From Sphingomonas phyllosphaerae 5.2 (GTDB lineage Bacteria > Pseudomonadota > Alphaproteobacteria > Sphingomonadales > Sphingomonadaceae), in contig NZ_ATTI01000001.1 of the NCBI RefSeq assembly GCF_000419605.1, positions 500,001 through 564,000 of the forward strand: a DNA stretch of 64,000 bases, in the 5' to 3' direction. Every line of letters starts with the position of its first letter. Position 1 is the stretch's first letter. Below the pieces are notes generated by a model. The model did not search any database, was not told the DNA's origin, and saw only the letters and a program-made list of their open reading frames with translations. The translations under genes and the position numbers were made by a program. This document shows positions 29,158 to 37,917 of this stretch, in pieces.

Positions 29158-31761
29158 ATGACCATTATGCCCGCCCCCACGCCGATGATGGCGCAATATC
29201 TCGCGTTGAAGGCGGAGGCTGAGGATTGCCTGCTGTTCTATCGCATGGGCGATTTCTTCGAGCTGTTCTTCGATGACGCGCGCGTCGCCGCGCAGGTGCT
29301 CGACATCGCGCTGACCGCGCGCGGCGAACATGCCGGCGAGAAGATCCCGATGTGCGGCGTGCCCGTCCACGCCGCCACCGCTTACCTGCAACGCCTTATC
29401 AAGGCCGGGCACCGCGTCGCCATCGCCGAGCAGACCGAATCGCCCGAGGCGGCGCGCAAGGCGCGCGGGTCCAAGGCGCTCGTCAACCGCGCGATCGTCC
29501 GCGTCGTCACCGCCGGCACGCTGACCGAAGAGACGTTGCTGGACGCACGGTCGGCGAACTGGTGCGTGGCGGTCGGCGAGACCGCCGGCGGCGAGGTCGC
29601 GGTCGCCGCCGCCGACGTGTCGACCGGCCGCTTCGAGGTGATCGCCTGCGACCGCGGCAACCTTGGCGCGGAACTCGCCCGGCTCGGCGCGGCGGAAGTC
29701 GTCGCGGCGGAGGGCAGCGAAGTCCCCGCCACCGTCTGGCGCCCGCGCGCCGAGTTCGACAGCGCGCGCGCCGAGGAGCGGCTCAAGCGGCTGTTCGCGG
29801 TCGCCACGCTCGACGGCTTCGGGCAGTTCGGACGCGCCGGGCTTTCCGCGGCGGGCGGGCTGGTCGCCTATCTCGACCACACCGCCAAGGGGCAGCTGCC
29901 GTTCCTGCGCCCGCCGGTGCTCGCCGCCGCGCGCGACACGATGGCGATCGACGCGGCGACCCGCGAGAGCCTGGAGATCACCTGCACGGCCGCCGGGCAG
30001 CGCAAGGGCAGCCTGCTCGACGCGGTCGACCGCACTGTCACCGGCGCGGGCGCGCGGCTGCTCGCCGCCGATCTCGGCGCGCCGTTGATGGACCGTGCCG
30101 CGATCGACGCGCGGCTCGATCTGGTCGCCTTGTTCCACGACGATGCGGCATTGCGCGAACGGATGCGCGCCGCGCTGCGTGCGCTTCCCGACATCGGGCG
30201 CGCGCTCGGGCGGCTGGCGGCCGGGCGCGGCTCCCCGCGCGACCTCGGCCAACTCCGCGACGGACTGGACGGCGCATGGGCGATCGGCGACCGGCTCGGC
30301 AAGCTGGAGGGCGCGCCGGCGATGCTCGCGACCCTTGCGCCCCGCCTGCGCGGCCACGGGGGATTGATCGACCTGCTCAAGCGCGCGCTGGTTCCCGCGC
30401 CACCGATCGAGGCGAGCGACGGCGGCTATATCGCGGCGGGCTACGATGCCGCGCTGGACGCGCTGCGCGATACCGGCAGCGGCGGCCGCCGCGCCATCGC
30501 CGCGCTGGAGGCGACCTTCCGCACCAGGACCGGGATCGCCGCGCTCAAGATCCGCCATAACGGCGTGCTTGGCTATCACATCGAGGTGCCGGCCCGCGCA
30601 GCCGATCCGCTGATGGCGGCGGACTCGGGCTTCACGCATCGCCAGACGCTCGCCGGAGTCGTGCGCTTCAATGCGCCGGAGCTGCACGAGGTCGCCGCCA
30701 GCGTGACGCAGTCCGGCGCGCACGCCCTCGCTGCCGAGGCGGCGCATCTCGAGGATCTCACCGCGCAGGCGCTGGCCGGGCGCGAGGCGATTGCCGCCAC
30801 CGCCGACGCCGTCGCACGGCTCGACGTCGCCGCCGGGCTCGCCGAGCGCGCGATCGAAGGCGGCTGGTCGCGCCCCGCGTTTGCGGATCACGCCTGTTTC
30901 GAGGTTGCCGGCGGTCGCCATCCGGTCGTCGAGGCGGCGCTGTCGCGGAGCGGCGACCGCTTCGTCGCCAACGACTGCGTGCTGGGCGAACGCTCGCGGT
31001 TGTGGCTGGTCACCGGCCCCAACATGGGCGGCAAGTCGACGTTCCTGCGCCAGAATGCGCTGATCGCGGTGCTCGCGCAGGCCGGCGCGTGGGTGCCCGC
31101 GGCTTCCGCACGGCTCGGGCTGGTCGACCGGCTGTTCAGCCGTGTCGGCGCGTCGGACAATCTCGCGCGCGGGCGCTCGACGTTCATGGTCGAGATGGTC
31201 GAGACCGCCGCGATCCTCGCGCAGGCGACGCCGGACAGCTTCGTGATCCTCGACGAGGTCGGGCGCGGCACCTCCACCTACGACGGGCTCGCGATCGCCT
31301 GGGCGGTGGTGGAGGCGATCCACGAGGACAATCGCTGCCGCTGCCTGTTCGCCACGCATTATCACGAGCTGACCCGGCTCGCCGAACGCTGCGACGCGCT
31401 TTCGCTCCACCATGTGCGGGCGCGCGAGTGGAAGGGTGAGCTGGTGCTGCTCCACGAACTCGCCGACGGGCCGGCCGATCGCAGCTATGGCCTGGCGGTG
31501 GCGCGGCTTGCCGGGATGCCCCCTGCGACCGTCTCGCGCGCGAAGGCGGTGCTGGCGAAGCTGGAGGCGGGGCGCGCGAAGACCGGCGGCCTTGCGGCAG
31601 GGCTGGACGACCTGCCGCTGTTCGCCGCCGCCCTGCAGGCGGAGGAGGAGCAATGCGACGCGATCCGGGCCGAAGTGGAAGCGCTCGACGTCGACGCGCT
31701 CACGCCGCGTGAGGCGCTGTACACGCTCTACCGGCTTAAGGCGCTCGCGCGGGAGGGGTGA
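29158..31761 (+). CDS. mutS: DNA mismatch repair protein MutS
   Basis: 867-residue mismatch-recognition ATPase. The N-terminal clamp contains the mismatch-wedge Phe-x-Glu in YRMGDFFELFFDDA (residues about 27-40). Domain II begins at LTARGEHAGEKIPMCGVP. The lever/clamp is marked by NGVLGYHIEVPARAADPL. The ATPase has Walker A TGPNMGGKSTFLRQN (about 618-632), Walker B with ILDEVGRGTSTYDG (about 697-710), and the His of FATHYHELT. It is the MutS1 type. ATG at 29158 is taken; 29167 is an alternative. Followed by a small unknown gene rather than directly by glnD. Confidence 0.96.
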   Translation: MTIMPAPTPMMAQYLALKAEAEDCLLFYRMGDFFELFFDDARVAAQVLDIALTARGEHAGEKIPMCGVPVHAATAYLQRLIKAGHRVAIAEQTESPEAARKARGSKALVNRAIVRVVTAGTLTEETLLDARSANWCVAVGETAGGEVAVAAADVSTGRFEVIACDRGNLGAELARLGAAEVVAAEGSEVPATVWRPRAEFDSARAEERLKRLFAVATLDGFGQFGRAGLSAAGGLVAYLDHTAKGQLPFLRPPVLAAARDTMAIDAATRESLEITCTAAGQRKGSLLDAVDRTVTGAGARLLAADLGAPLMDRAAIDARLDLVALFHDDAALRERMRAALRALPDIGRALGRLAAGRGSPRDLGQLRDGLDGAWAIGDRLGKLEGAPAMLATLAPRLRGHGGLIDLLKRALVPAPPIEASDGGYIAAGYDAALDALRDTGSGGRRAIAALEATFRTRTGIAALKIRHNGVLGYHIEVPARAADPLMAADSGFTHRQTLAGVVRFNAPELHEVAASVTQSGAHALAAEAAHLEDLTAQALAGREAIAATADAVARLDVAAGLAERAIEGGWSRPAFADHACFEVAGGRHPVVEAALSRSGDRFVANDCVLGERSRLWLVTGPNMGGKSTFLRQNALIAVLAQAGAWVPAASARLGLVDRLFSRVGASDNLARGRSTFMVEMVETAAILAQATPDSFVILDEVGRGTSTYDGLAIAWAVVEAIHEDNRCRCLFATHYHELTRLAERCDALSLHHVRAREWKGELVLLHELADGPADRSYGLAVARLAGMPPATVSRAKAVLAKLEAGRAKTGGLAAGLDDLPLFAAALQAEEEQCDAIRAEVEALDVDALTPREALYTLYRLKALAREG

Positions 31762-31766
31762 GGGGG

Positions 31767-32057
31767 ATGTCGCGCGACGTCGAACTTACGCGGCTAACCC
31801 CTGATAACGGTGGTGGACGAAACGGTCCGCCCGGCCGTGTCGCGACGGTGGCCGCATTTGCAGTCGGGTTGTCCACGGTCGGATTGTTGATCCTGCCGGG
31901 AATCGTCACGGATGCGATGCCGCTGCTTGCCGACCCGAAGTTTGACCCCGCAGCCGGTATGGCGATCCTCGGTTTCGTGCTGGCGCTCTGGGCGGCTGTC
32001 CACATCAGTCGCTTGCCCGTCGAGGAAATCCGGGGATCGCGAGCTGCACGCTGGTAG
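31767..32057 (+). CDS. Small two-helix membrane protein, unknown
   Basis: 96 residues with a polar Gly/Asn-rich N-terminus and two hydrophobic segments (VATVAAFAVGLSTVGLLILP and MAILGFVLALWAAVHISRL), ending basic. Not recognised. AGGGGG lies immediately before the ATG, 5 bases after the mutS stop, so it is probably in the mutS transcript. Local base composition is slightly less GC-rich than the flanking genes. Confidence 0.55.
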   Translation: MSRDVELTRLTPDNGGGRNGPPGRVATVAAFAVGLSTVGLLILPGIVTDAMPLLADPKFDPAAGMAILGFVLALWAAVHISRLPVEEIRGSRAARW

Positions 32058-32066
32058 CTCCGTATC

Positions 32067-32447
32067 ATGCTGCCGCTGTGGCTCGGCTTCGGTGCCGCCA
32101 ACCTCGGCCGCCGCGCTGCCGCGGCGTCCGGTTTCCGCCATAACGGCATCGTCACTTCTGCGACAGCGCGCGTCCCGGGAAAGAGCGTCACGGCGCTGCG
32201 CCGCCGCACGCGCTACGATGTCGCGATCGTCAGCCCGGCCTACTGGGGCATCGTGACGCTGGAGGTCGGCACGACGCTGCACGACCGTCTCGTTCCCGGA
32301 CGCGATCGCGTGAGCCTGCTGATCGAAACCGCTCCGGACGGCGCGATGCGTCTTCTGCGGCCGCTTCGTTGGAGGGTGCCCTGTGCCCTGGGCGACGCCC
32401 CGTTGCTGATGCCGTCGCACTCCGCGCGCAAGGGGGCGACGCGTTAA
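32067..32447 (+). CDS. Hypothetical protein between mutS and glnD
   Basis: 126 residues: a short hydrophobic start (MLPLWLGFGAANLGRRAAAA), a basic middle (VPGKSVTALRRRTRYDVAIV) and a beta-rich remainder (GIVTLEVGTTLHDRLV, SLLIETAPDGAMRLLRPL). Not recognised. It starts 9 bases after the previous small gene and ends 25 bases before glnD. Coding is supported mainly by position and frame length, as the opposite strand is also open. Confidence 0.42.
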   Translation: MLPLWLGFGAANLGRRAAAASGFRHNGIVTSATARVPGKSVTALRRRTRYDVAIVSPAYWGIVTLEVGTTLHDRLVPGRDRVSLLIETAPDGAMRLLRPLRWRVPCALGDAPLLMPSHSARKGATR

Positions 32448-32472
32448 CCGCAATCGCCTATCCCCTCCCGTC

Positions 32473-35214
32473 ATGAACGCCCGTTTCGATCACCTTCCCA
32501 ATCGCCGCGCCATCGTCGATCGCCGATTGCTTGCCGAGCAGGTCGCCGCCGCCACCGGCAAGGACGCCGCGGCGCTGCGTCATCAGGTCAGCTTGCTGCT
32601 CAAGAGTGCGCTCGACGCCGGACGCGCGGAGATCGCACGCCGGATCACCGCCAACCCGACGCGCGGGATCGAGGCGGCGAACGCGCAGGCCTATCTGATC
32701 GACCAGTTGCTGTGCGTCCTGGCCGACTTCACGCTCGAACGGCTGTACCCGCTGTCCAATCCCACCGCGGGAGAGCGGCTGTTGCTGATCGCGGTCGGTG
32801 GATACGGACGCGGGGAGATGGCGCCGTTCTCGGACGTCGATATCGGCTTCATCATGCCCGGCAAGCAGACCCCGTGGGCCGAGCAGGTGATCGAGTCGAT
32901 GCTCTACACCCTGTGGGATCTCGGGCTGAAGATCGGCCATTCCAGCCGCTCCGTCGACGAGATGGTGCGGCAGGCGAAGGGCGACGTGACGGTGCGCACC
33001 GCATTGCTGGAGGCGCGCTACGTTTGGGGCGACGAGACGCTTTACGAGGAAGCGTCGCGCCGCTTCGCCGACGACGTCCGCCGTGGGACCGAGCGACAGT
33101 TCGCCGCCGACAAGCTGGCCGAACGCAATGCGCGCCACATCCGCATGGGCGACACCCGCTACGTCGTCGAACCCAACGTCAAGGAAGGGAAGGGCGGATT
33201 GCGCGATCTCCACGCGCTGTTCTGGATCGGCAAACATACCTATCAGGTGCAGCGCGCGAACGAGCTGGTGGCGGTCGGGCTGTTTACGCGTGAGGAATAC
33301 CGGCTCTTCCACCGCGCCGACAATTTCCTGTGGGCGGTGCGTTGCCACCTGCACCTGATCGCGGGCCGGGGCGAGGATCGGCTGACCTTCGACTATCAAC
33401 GCGAGATCGCGCAGCGGATGAACTACGCCGACCGCCCCGGCAAATCGGCGGTCGAGCGTTTCATGCAATTCTACTTCCTCCAGGCGCGCACCGTCGGTTC
33501 GCTGACCGGACTGTTCCTTGCGCACATGGACGAGCGTTTCTCGCGCCGTCGCCGCCTCGGGCTGACGGTGGCGCGCACGCCCAAGCGGCTGGGCGGCTTC
33601 GCCATCGACGGCGGGCGAATCGCGCTGCCTTCCGACGATTTCTTCCAGGCCGACCCGCGGCGCCTGGTCGAGATCTTCGCGCTCGCCGCCGAGCAGGGGA
33701 TGGAGATCCACCCGCTCGCGCTGCGCTGCGCGACGCGCGATGCGCGGCTGGTCACCGCGATGCGCCGCGACGCGCAGGCCAACGCACGCTTCCTCGATCT
33801 GCTCGCGGGGCCGCACGATCCGGAACTGCCGCTGCGGTGGATGAACGAGACCGGAGTGCTCGGACGCTTCGTGCCGGACTGGGCGCGGATCGTCGCGCAG
33901 ATGCAGTTCGACATGTATCATCACTATACCGTCGACGAGCACACGATCCGCGCGATCGGGCTGCTGGCGCGGATGGAGACCGGCGCGCTCGCCGACGAGC
34001 ATCCGTTGCCCAGCGAGGTGATGGGGCAGATCGTGTCGCGCCGCGTCCTCTACGTCGCGGTGCTGCTCCACGACGTCGCCAAGGGTCGCGGCGGCGACCA
34101 TTCGATCCTGGGCGCCGAAGTGGCGGAGCGGCTCTGCCCGCGGTTCGGGCTGACCCCGGCGGAGACCGAGACGGTCGCGTGGCTGGTGCGCCACCACCTG
34201 TTGATGAGCGCGACGGCCTTCCGCCGCGACCTGACCGACTTCAAGACGATCCTCGATTTCGCGGAGGTGGTGCAGAGCCCGGAGCGGCTCCGCCTGCTGC
34301 TGGTGTTGACCGTCGTCGATATCCGTGCGGTCGGGCCGGGAACATGGAACGGCTGGAAGGGGCAATTGCTCGGCGACCTCTATGACCGTGGCGAGGAGGT
34401 GCTCCGGCTCGGCCACAAGCAGAAGGGCCGCGGGGAGCGTGTGCTCGCCAAGCAGGAGGCGTTGCGCGTCGCGCTGCACTGGAACGCGGACATGCTGGCG
34501 GGGTACGTCCGACGCCTGCCCGAACCGTATTGGATCGCCGAGCCAAACGACGTGCTGGCGCACAATGCCGCCTTCGTCTCGCAGGCCGGCGAGGTGCCGC
34601 TCGCGATCGATGCGCAGGTCTATCCGGAGCGTGGCGCGACGTTGGTAACCGTCTACGCCGCCGACCATCCCGGTTTGTTCAGCCGCATCGCCGGGGCGAT
34701 CCACGTCGCTGGCGGGAACATCATCGACGCGCGCATCCACACCACGCGCGACGGCATGGCGCTGGACAATTTCCTGGTGCAGGATCCGCTTGGCCGCCCG
34801 TTCGACGAGGCGGGGCAACTCATGCGGTTGAAGACCGCGATCGAGGATGCGCTGGCCGGGCGCGGCAAGCTGACCGATCGCCTGAAGGCCAAGCCGCTGC
34901 CGCGCGCGCGCGCCGACGCCTTCCGGATCGAGCCCAACGTGCTGGTCGACAACAAGGCGTCGAATCGCTTCACGGTCGTCGAGGTGGCGGCGCGCGACCG
35001 CCCGGCGCTGCTCAACCAGCTCGCCTATGCGCTGTTCCTGTCGAAGGTGACGATCCACTCCGCGCACGTCGCCACGTATGGCGAGCGCGCGGTCGACGTC
35101 TTCTACCTGACCGACCTGACCGGCGACAAGATCACCGCCGTGGCGCGCGTTCGTACGCTGGAGAAACGCCTGCTGGCGGCCGCGGCGGGCGCCCCGCACG
35201 AGGAAGCGGCGTAG
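32473..35214 (+). CDS. glnD: Bifunctional [protein-PII] uridylyltransferase / uridylyl-removing enzyme
   Basis: 913-residue nitrogen sensor that adds UMP to PII when glutamine is low and removes it when glutamine is high. The N-terminal nucleotidyltransferase has GGYGRGEMAPFSDVDIGFI (about 108-126). A PII-uridylyltransferase helical region follows (NVKEGKGGLRDLHALFWIGK). The HD phosphohydrolase has LLHDVAKGRGGDHS (about 528) and WLVRHHLLMS. Two C-terminal ACT domains, which sense glutamine, begin near VTVYAADHPGLFSRIAGAIH and VVEVAARDRPALLNQLAYAL. All four modules are intact. Confidence 0.96.
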   Translation: MNARFDHLPNRRAIVDRRLLAEQVAAATGKDAAALRHQVSLLLKSALDAGRAEIARRITANPTRGIEAANAQAYLIDQLLCVLADFTLERLYPLSNPTAGERLLLIAVGGYGRGEMAPFSDVDIGFIMPGKQTPWAEQVIESMLYTLWDLGLKIGHSSRSVDEMVRQAKGDVTVRTALLEARYVWGDETLYEEASRRFADDVRRGTERQFAADKLAERNARHIRMGDTRYVVEPNVKEGKGGLRDLHALFWIGKHTYQVQRANELVAVGLFTREEYRLFHRADNFLWAVRCHLHLIAGRGEDRLTFDYQREIAQRMNYADRPGKSAVERFMQFYFLQARTVGSLTGLFLAHMDERFSRRRRLGLTVARTPKRLGGFAIDGGRIALPSDDFFQADPRRLVEIFALAAEQGMEIHPLALRCATRDARLVTAMRRDAQANARFLDLLAGPHDPELPLRWMNETGVLGRFVPDWARIVAQMQFDMYHHYTVDEHTIRAIGLLARMETGALADEHPLPSEVMGQIVSRRVLYVAVLLHDVAKGRGGDHSILGAEVAERLCPRFGLTPAETETVAWLVRHHLLMSATAFRRDLTDFKTILDFAEVVQSPERLRLLLVLTVVDIRAVGPGTWNGWKGQLLGDLYDRGEEVLRLGHKQKGRGERVLAKQEALRVALHWNADMLAGYVRRLPEPYWIAEPNDVLAHNAAFVSQAGEVPLAIDAQVYPERGATLVTVYAADHPGLFSRIAGAIHVAGGNIIDARIHTTRDGMALDNFLVQDPLGRPFDEAGQLMRLKTAIEDALAGRGKLTDRLKAKPLPRARADAFRIEPNVLVDNKASNRFTVVEVAARDRPALLNQLAYALFLSKVTIHSAHVATYGERAVDVFYLTDLTGDKITAVARVRTLEKRLLAAAAGAPHEEAA

Positions 35215-35231
35215 AATCCGAGGCGGATGCT

Positions 35232-35319
35232 CGTCATCGCGACCCCGGCGCGGGCCGGGGAAGCAATCCAGGGCCGGACCAGAACGCCCTGGATTGCTTC
35301 GCCAGCTCGCAACGACGGG
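35232..35319. repeat. Dispersed palindromic repeat, copy B (also a glnD terminator)
   Basis: The inner stem is perfect: GAAGCAATCCAGGGC at 35260-35274 and GCCCTGGATTGCTTC at 35286-35300, with an 11-base loop. Outer arms CGTCATCGCGAC and GCTCGCAACGACG are partly complementary. It sits between the convergent glnD and galactose dehydrogenase genes and could terminate both. Confidence 0.8.
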
Positions 35320-35345
35320 TCAGCTTGCGCCAACCTGCTCCCGCG

Positions 35346-36287
35346 TCATTCGACGAACGGCTCGACGGTGACGTGCCGCCCGCGCAGGAACGCGTCGGCG
35401 ACCAGCCGCAGCGGCGAGACGTCGACGTCGGACACGCCGGCGCGCACGATCGCGGCGAAGCGATGGTAGAGGCCCGGATATTCGCCGTGCAGGTCGGCGT
35501 CGTGCGCCACCGCTTCCTTGCCGTCGATCGTCAGCACCGACCCGCCCTTCGACAGCAGCAGCGTGCCGCCGTCGGTAACGACCTCGATATCCCAATGCTG
35601 TGGGCCTTCCTGGCGGAAGTCGAGATCCATCGCGATCGCGGTGCCGGCGGTGTCGCGGAATGCGACGCGCGCGGCGATCGGCGCGGCGCGGTTCGACGGC
35701 ACGTCCAGTTCGGCGGTCTCGACGAAGAACGGCCGCGGCAGGATGCGCGTCGCGATCGACAGCGCGTTGATGCCGGGATCGAACACACCGAAGCCGCCCG
35801 GCTCCCAGATCCAGTCCTGACCCGGATGCCAGACGCGCACGTCCTCGCGCCACGTGATCGTCGCCGCCGTCACTTCGCGCTCGCTCAGCCACGCGCGCGC
35901 CGGCTCGACCCCGTCGGCGTAGCGCGAGTGCCAGCTCGCGAACAGGCTGACCCCCTTCGCCGCTGCGGCATCGCGCAGCGCGGTGACCTCTGCCAGTGTC
36001 GCGCCCGGTGGCTTTTCAAGGAAGACGTGCCAGCCCTGCTCGATGCAGAATTGCGCGATCTCGCGCCGGACCTGCGGCGGGGTGCACAATGCCACGGCAT
36101 CGACCGCGACGCCGCTGTCGGCCAGCGCCCGCACGTCGCGGAAGAACGGCAGCCCGTTCACCGGCTCGCCGCTGCGGCTGACGGTGGCGACCAGATCGAA
36201 GCTCTTGCCGGCCTCGATCGCGGGCAGATGCTGGTCGTGCGCGATCTTGCCCATGCCGACCAGCGCGAGGCGGATGGGGGCCGTCAC
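35346..36287 (-). CDS. D-galactose 1-dehydrogenase (Gfo/Idh/MocA family)
   Basis: 313-residue NAD(P)-dependent oxidoreductase expected to oxidise D-galactose (possibly also L-arabinose) to the lactone. The N-terminal Rossmann segment is IRLALVGMGKIAHDQHLPAI and the conserved EKP is in WHVFLEKPPGATLAEV. It follows Pseudomonas galactose 1-dehydrogenase and Azospirillum L-arabinose 1-dehydrogenase along its length (WHSRYADGVEPARAWL, EDVRVWHPGQDWIWEPGG, FGVFDPGINALSI). Start is a GTG overlapping the previous gene by 4 bases. It is the last gene of the dgoK-dgoA-araD1-dehydrogenase operon; the context favours galactose. Confidence 0.88.
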   Translation of the reverse strand: MTAPIRLALVGMGKIAHDQHLPAIEAGKSFDLVATVSRSGEPVNGLPFFRDVRALADSGVAVDAVALCTPPQVRREIAQFCIEQGWHVFLEKPPGATLAEVTALRDAAAAKGVSLFASWHSRYADGVEPARAWLSEREVTAATITWREDVRVWHPGQDWIWEPGGFGVFDPGINALSIATRILPRPFFVETAELDVPSNRAAPIAARVAFRDTAGTAIAMDLDFRQEGPQHWDIEVVTDGGTLLLSKGGSVLTIDGKEAVAHDADLHGEYPGLYHRFAAIVRAGVSDVDVSPLRLVADAFLRGRHVTVEPFVE

Positions 36288-37279
36288 AGTGCGCGCACCG
36301 CGACCGGGGCGGCCGCCGCGTCGGTCAGTCGGTTGCGAAGCGGCAACGCGAACGGCGCCGCGTCGATCTCGAACACGTCCCCGGCCTGCGTCTTCACGCC
36401 GTCTGCCACCGACAGCGTCGCGGTGCCGAAGAAGTGCACGTGCACGTCGCCCGGACGGCGGAAGCCGGCGTATTTGAAATGATGATGCTCAAGATTGGCG
36501 AGGTGATGCGACATATTGTCCTCGCCGGTGAGGAACGGCTTTTCCCACAGCGTCTTGCCATCGCGGACGATCCGGCTGGTGCCGCGGATATCCGACGGCG
36601 GCGTGCCGAGCAGCAATTCGGCGCCCAGCGACGCCTGCCGCAGCTTGGAATGCGCCAGCCACAGGTAATTGTGCTTCTCCGTCACATGGTCGCTGAACTC
36701 GTTGGCGAGCGCGACGCCCAGCCGGTACGGCGTGCCGTCCTCGCCGATCAGGTAGACGCCCGCCAGCTCCGGCTCCTCGCCGCCGTCCTGCGCGAAGGCA
36801 GGCGACGCGAACGGCGCTTCGGGAGCGACCAGCGACTGGCCGTCGCCCTTGTAGAACCATTCCGGCTGCTGTCCGACCGCGCCGGCGGCGGGCTTGCCGC
36901 CCTCCACGCCTTCCAGGAACATCCGCATCGAGTCGGTCTGGTGCTCCGACGACGATGCCGCCTTGTGCATCGCGTCGCGCCCCGAAGCCGAGCCGAGGTG
37001 CGTCAGGCCGGTGCCGGCCAGCATCAGCCGCGCGCCGTCTTCATGATCGATCGCGGGCAGCAGGCGCCCGGCGTCCAGCTCGGCGGAGATGTCGACGGTC
37101 TCGTCGCTGCGCCGCTTTGCTGCAGCCTCGGCCAGCGTCGTACCGGCGGCGATCGCTTCGTGCGCCAGCGCGCGCGTGGTCTCGACCCCGGTCAGGAAGA
37201 CCGCGCGGTCGCCCTCGGCCAGGATGACGCGACGCCGCCCGTCGGCACCGCGATGTTGAAGCAGGCGATTGTAGGTCAT
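36284..37279 (-). CDS. AraD1/GguC family protein (FAH superfamily)
   Basis: 331 residues. The C-terminal two thirds are a fumarylacetoacetate-hydrolase fold (GVALANEFSDHVTEKHNYLW, then AHSKLRQASLGAELLLGTPP, and VHVHFFGTATLSVADGVKTQ). The first 60 residues are the extra N-terminal domain of the family (RLLQHRGADGRRRVILAEGD). GguC-type proteins sit in arabinose and galactose operons. They are thought to act on a 2-keto-3-deoxy sugar acid, but the reaction is not firmly known to me. Starts and stops overlap both neighbours by 4 bases. Confidence 0.85.
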   Translation of the reverse strand: MTYNRLLQHRGADGRRRVILAEGDRAVFLTGVETTRALAHEAIAAGTTLAEAAAKRRSDETVDISAELDAGRLLPAIDHEDGARLMLAGTGLTHLGSASGRDAMHKAASSSEHQTDSMRMFLEGVEGGKPAAGAVGQQPEWFYKGDGQSLVAPEAPFASPAFAQDGGEEPELAGVYLIGEDGTPYRLGVALANEFSDHVTEKHNYLWLAHSKLRQASLGAELLLGTPPSDIRGTSRIVRDGKTLWEKPFLTGEDNMSHHLANLEHHHFKYAGFRRPGDVHVHFFGTATLSVADGVKTQAGDVFEIDAAPFALPLRNRLTDAAAAPVAVRAL

Positions 37280-37917
37280 GCGAGGTCCTTGAGCGCAGAG
37301 ATGTAGCGGCGTGCCTCGGCACCGACCGCGTCGGCGGTCTTGCCGGGACGATAAAGATTGGAGCCGAGCCCGAAGCCGTCCGCGCCCGCTGCGCGCCACG
37401 GCTCCAGGTTATCGGGCACGATCCCGCCGACCGCCAGCAGGCGCGTCGCCTTGGGCAGCACCGCGCGCTGCGCCTTCAGATAGGCCGGCGTGGTGCCATC
37501 GGCGGGGAACAGCTTCAGCGCGGTGGCGCCGGCCGCGAGGGCGGCGAACCCCTCGCTGGCGGTGAAGTAACCGGGCAGCGAGATCAGCCCGCGTGCCGCG
37601 CTTGCGCCGATCACCGCGGCGTCGGTGTTCGGGGAGACGATCAGCGTTCCGCCGGCGTCCTCGACGCGCAGCACGTCCTCGACCGTCAGCACCGTGCCTG
37701 CGCCCACCATCGCGCGATCGCCGAGCCGCGTGGCAAGCAGGCGGATGCTGTCGAACGGATCGGGCGAGTTGAGCGGCACCTCGATCAGCGTGAACCCGGC
37801 CTCGACCAACGCGTCGCCGACCGCCGGCGCCTCCGCCGGGGTCAGCCCGCGCAGGATCGCGACCAGCGGTGCGGCCGCGAACGCGACGTCGAACCTTGCA
37901 TGCGTGTCAGTCGTCAT
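37276..37917 (-). CDS. dgoA: 2-dehydro-3-deoxy-6-phosphogalactonate aldolase
   Basis: 213-residue class I aldolase of the KDPG/KDPGal family that splits KDPGal to pyruvate and glyceraldehyde 3-phosphate. Seen are PLVAILRGLTPAEAPAVGDA (Glu/Arg site), FTLIEVPLNSPDPF, MVGAGTVLTVEDVLRVEDAG and the Schiff-base lysine in AGATALKLFPADG. AVGGIVPDN completes the phosphate site. The ILRG and EVPLNSPDP wording is the DgoA rather than Eda version. Overlaps dgoK by 4 bases. Confidence 0.93.
   Translation of the reverse strand: MTTDTHARFDVAFAAAPLVAILRGLTPAEAPAVGDALVEAGFTLIEVPLNSPDPFDSIRLLATRLGDRAMVGAGTVLTVEDVLRVEDAGGTLIVSPNTDAAVIGASAARGLISLPGYFTASEGFAALAAGATALKLFPADGTTPAYLKAQRAVLPKATRLLAVGGIVPDNLEPWRAAGADGFGLGSNLYRPGKTADAVGAEARRYISALKDLA

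Noticed and set aside
29071..31653. 860-codon minus-strand frame opposite mutS
   Set aside because: Shadow frame; mutS on the plus strand has every catalytic motif.
31794..32474. 226-codon minus-strand frame opposite the two small genes between mutS and glnD
   Set aside because: Composition is that of an antisense frame. Ribosome sites and spacing support the two plus-strand genes, though with modest confidence.
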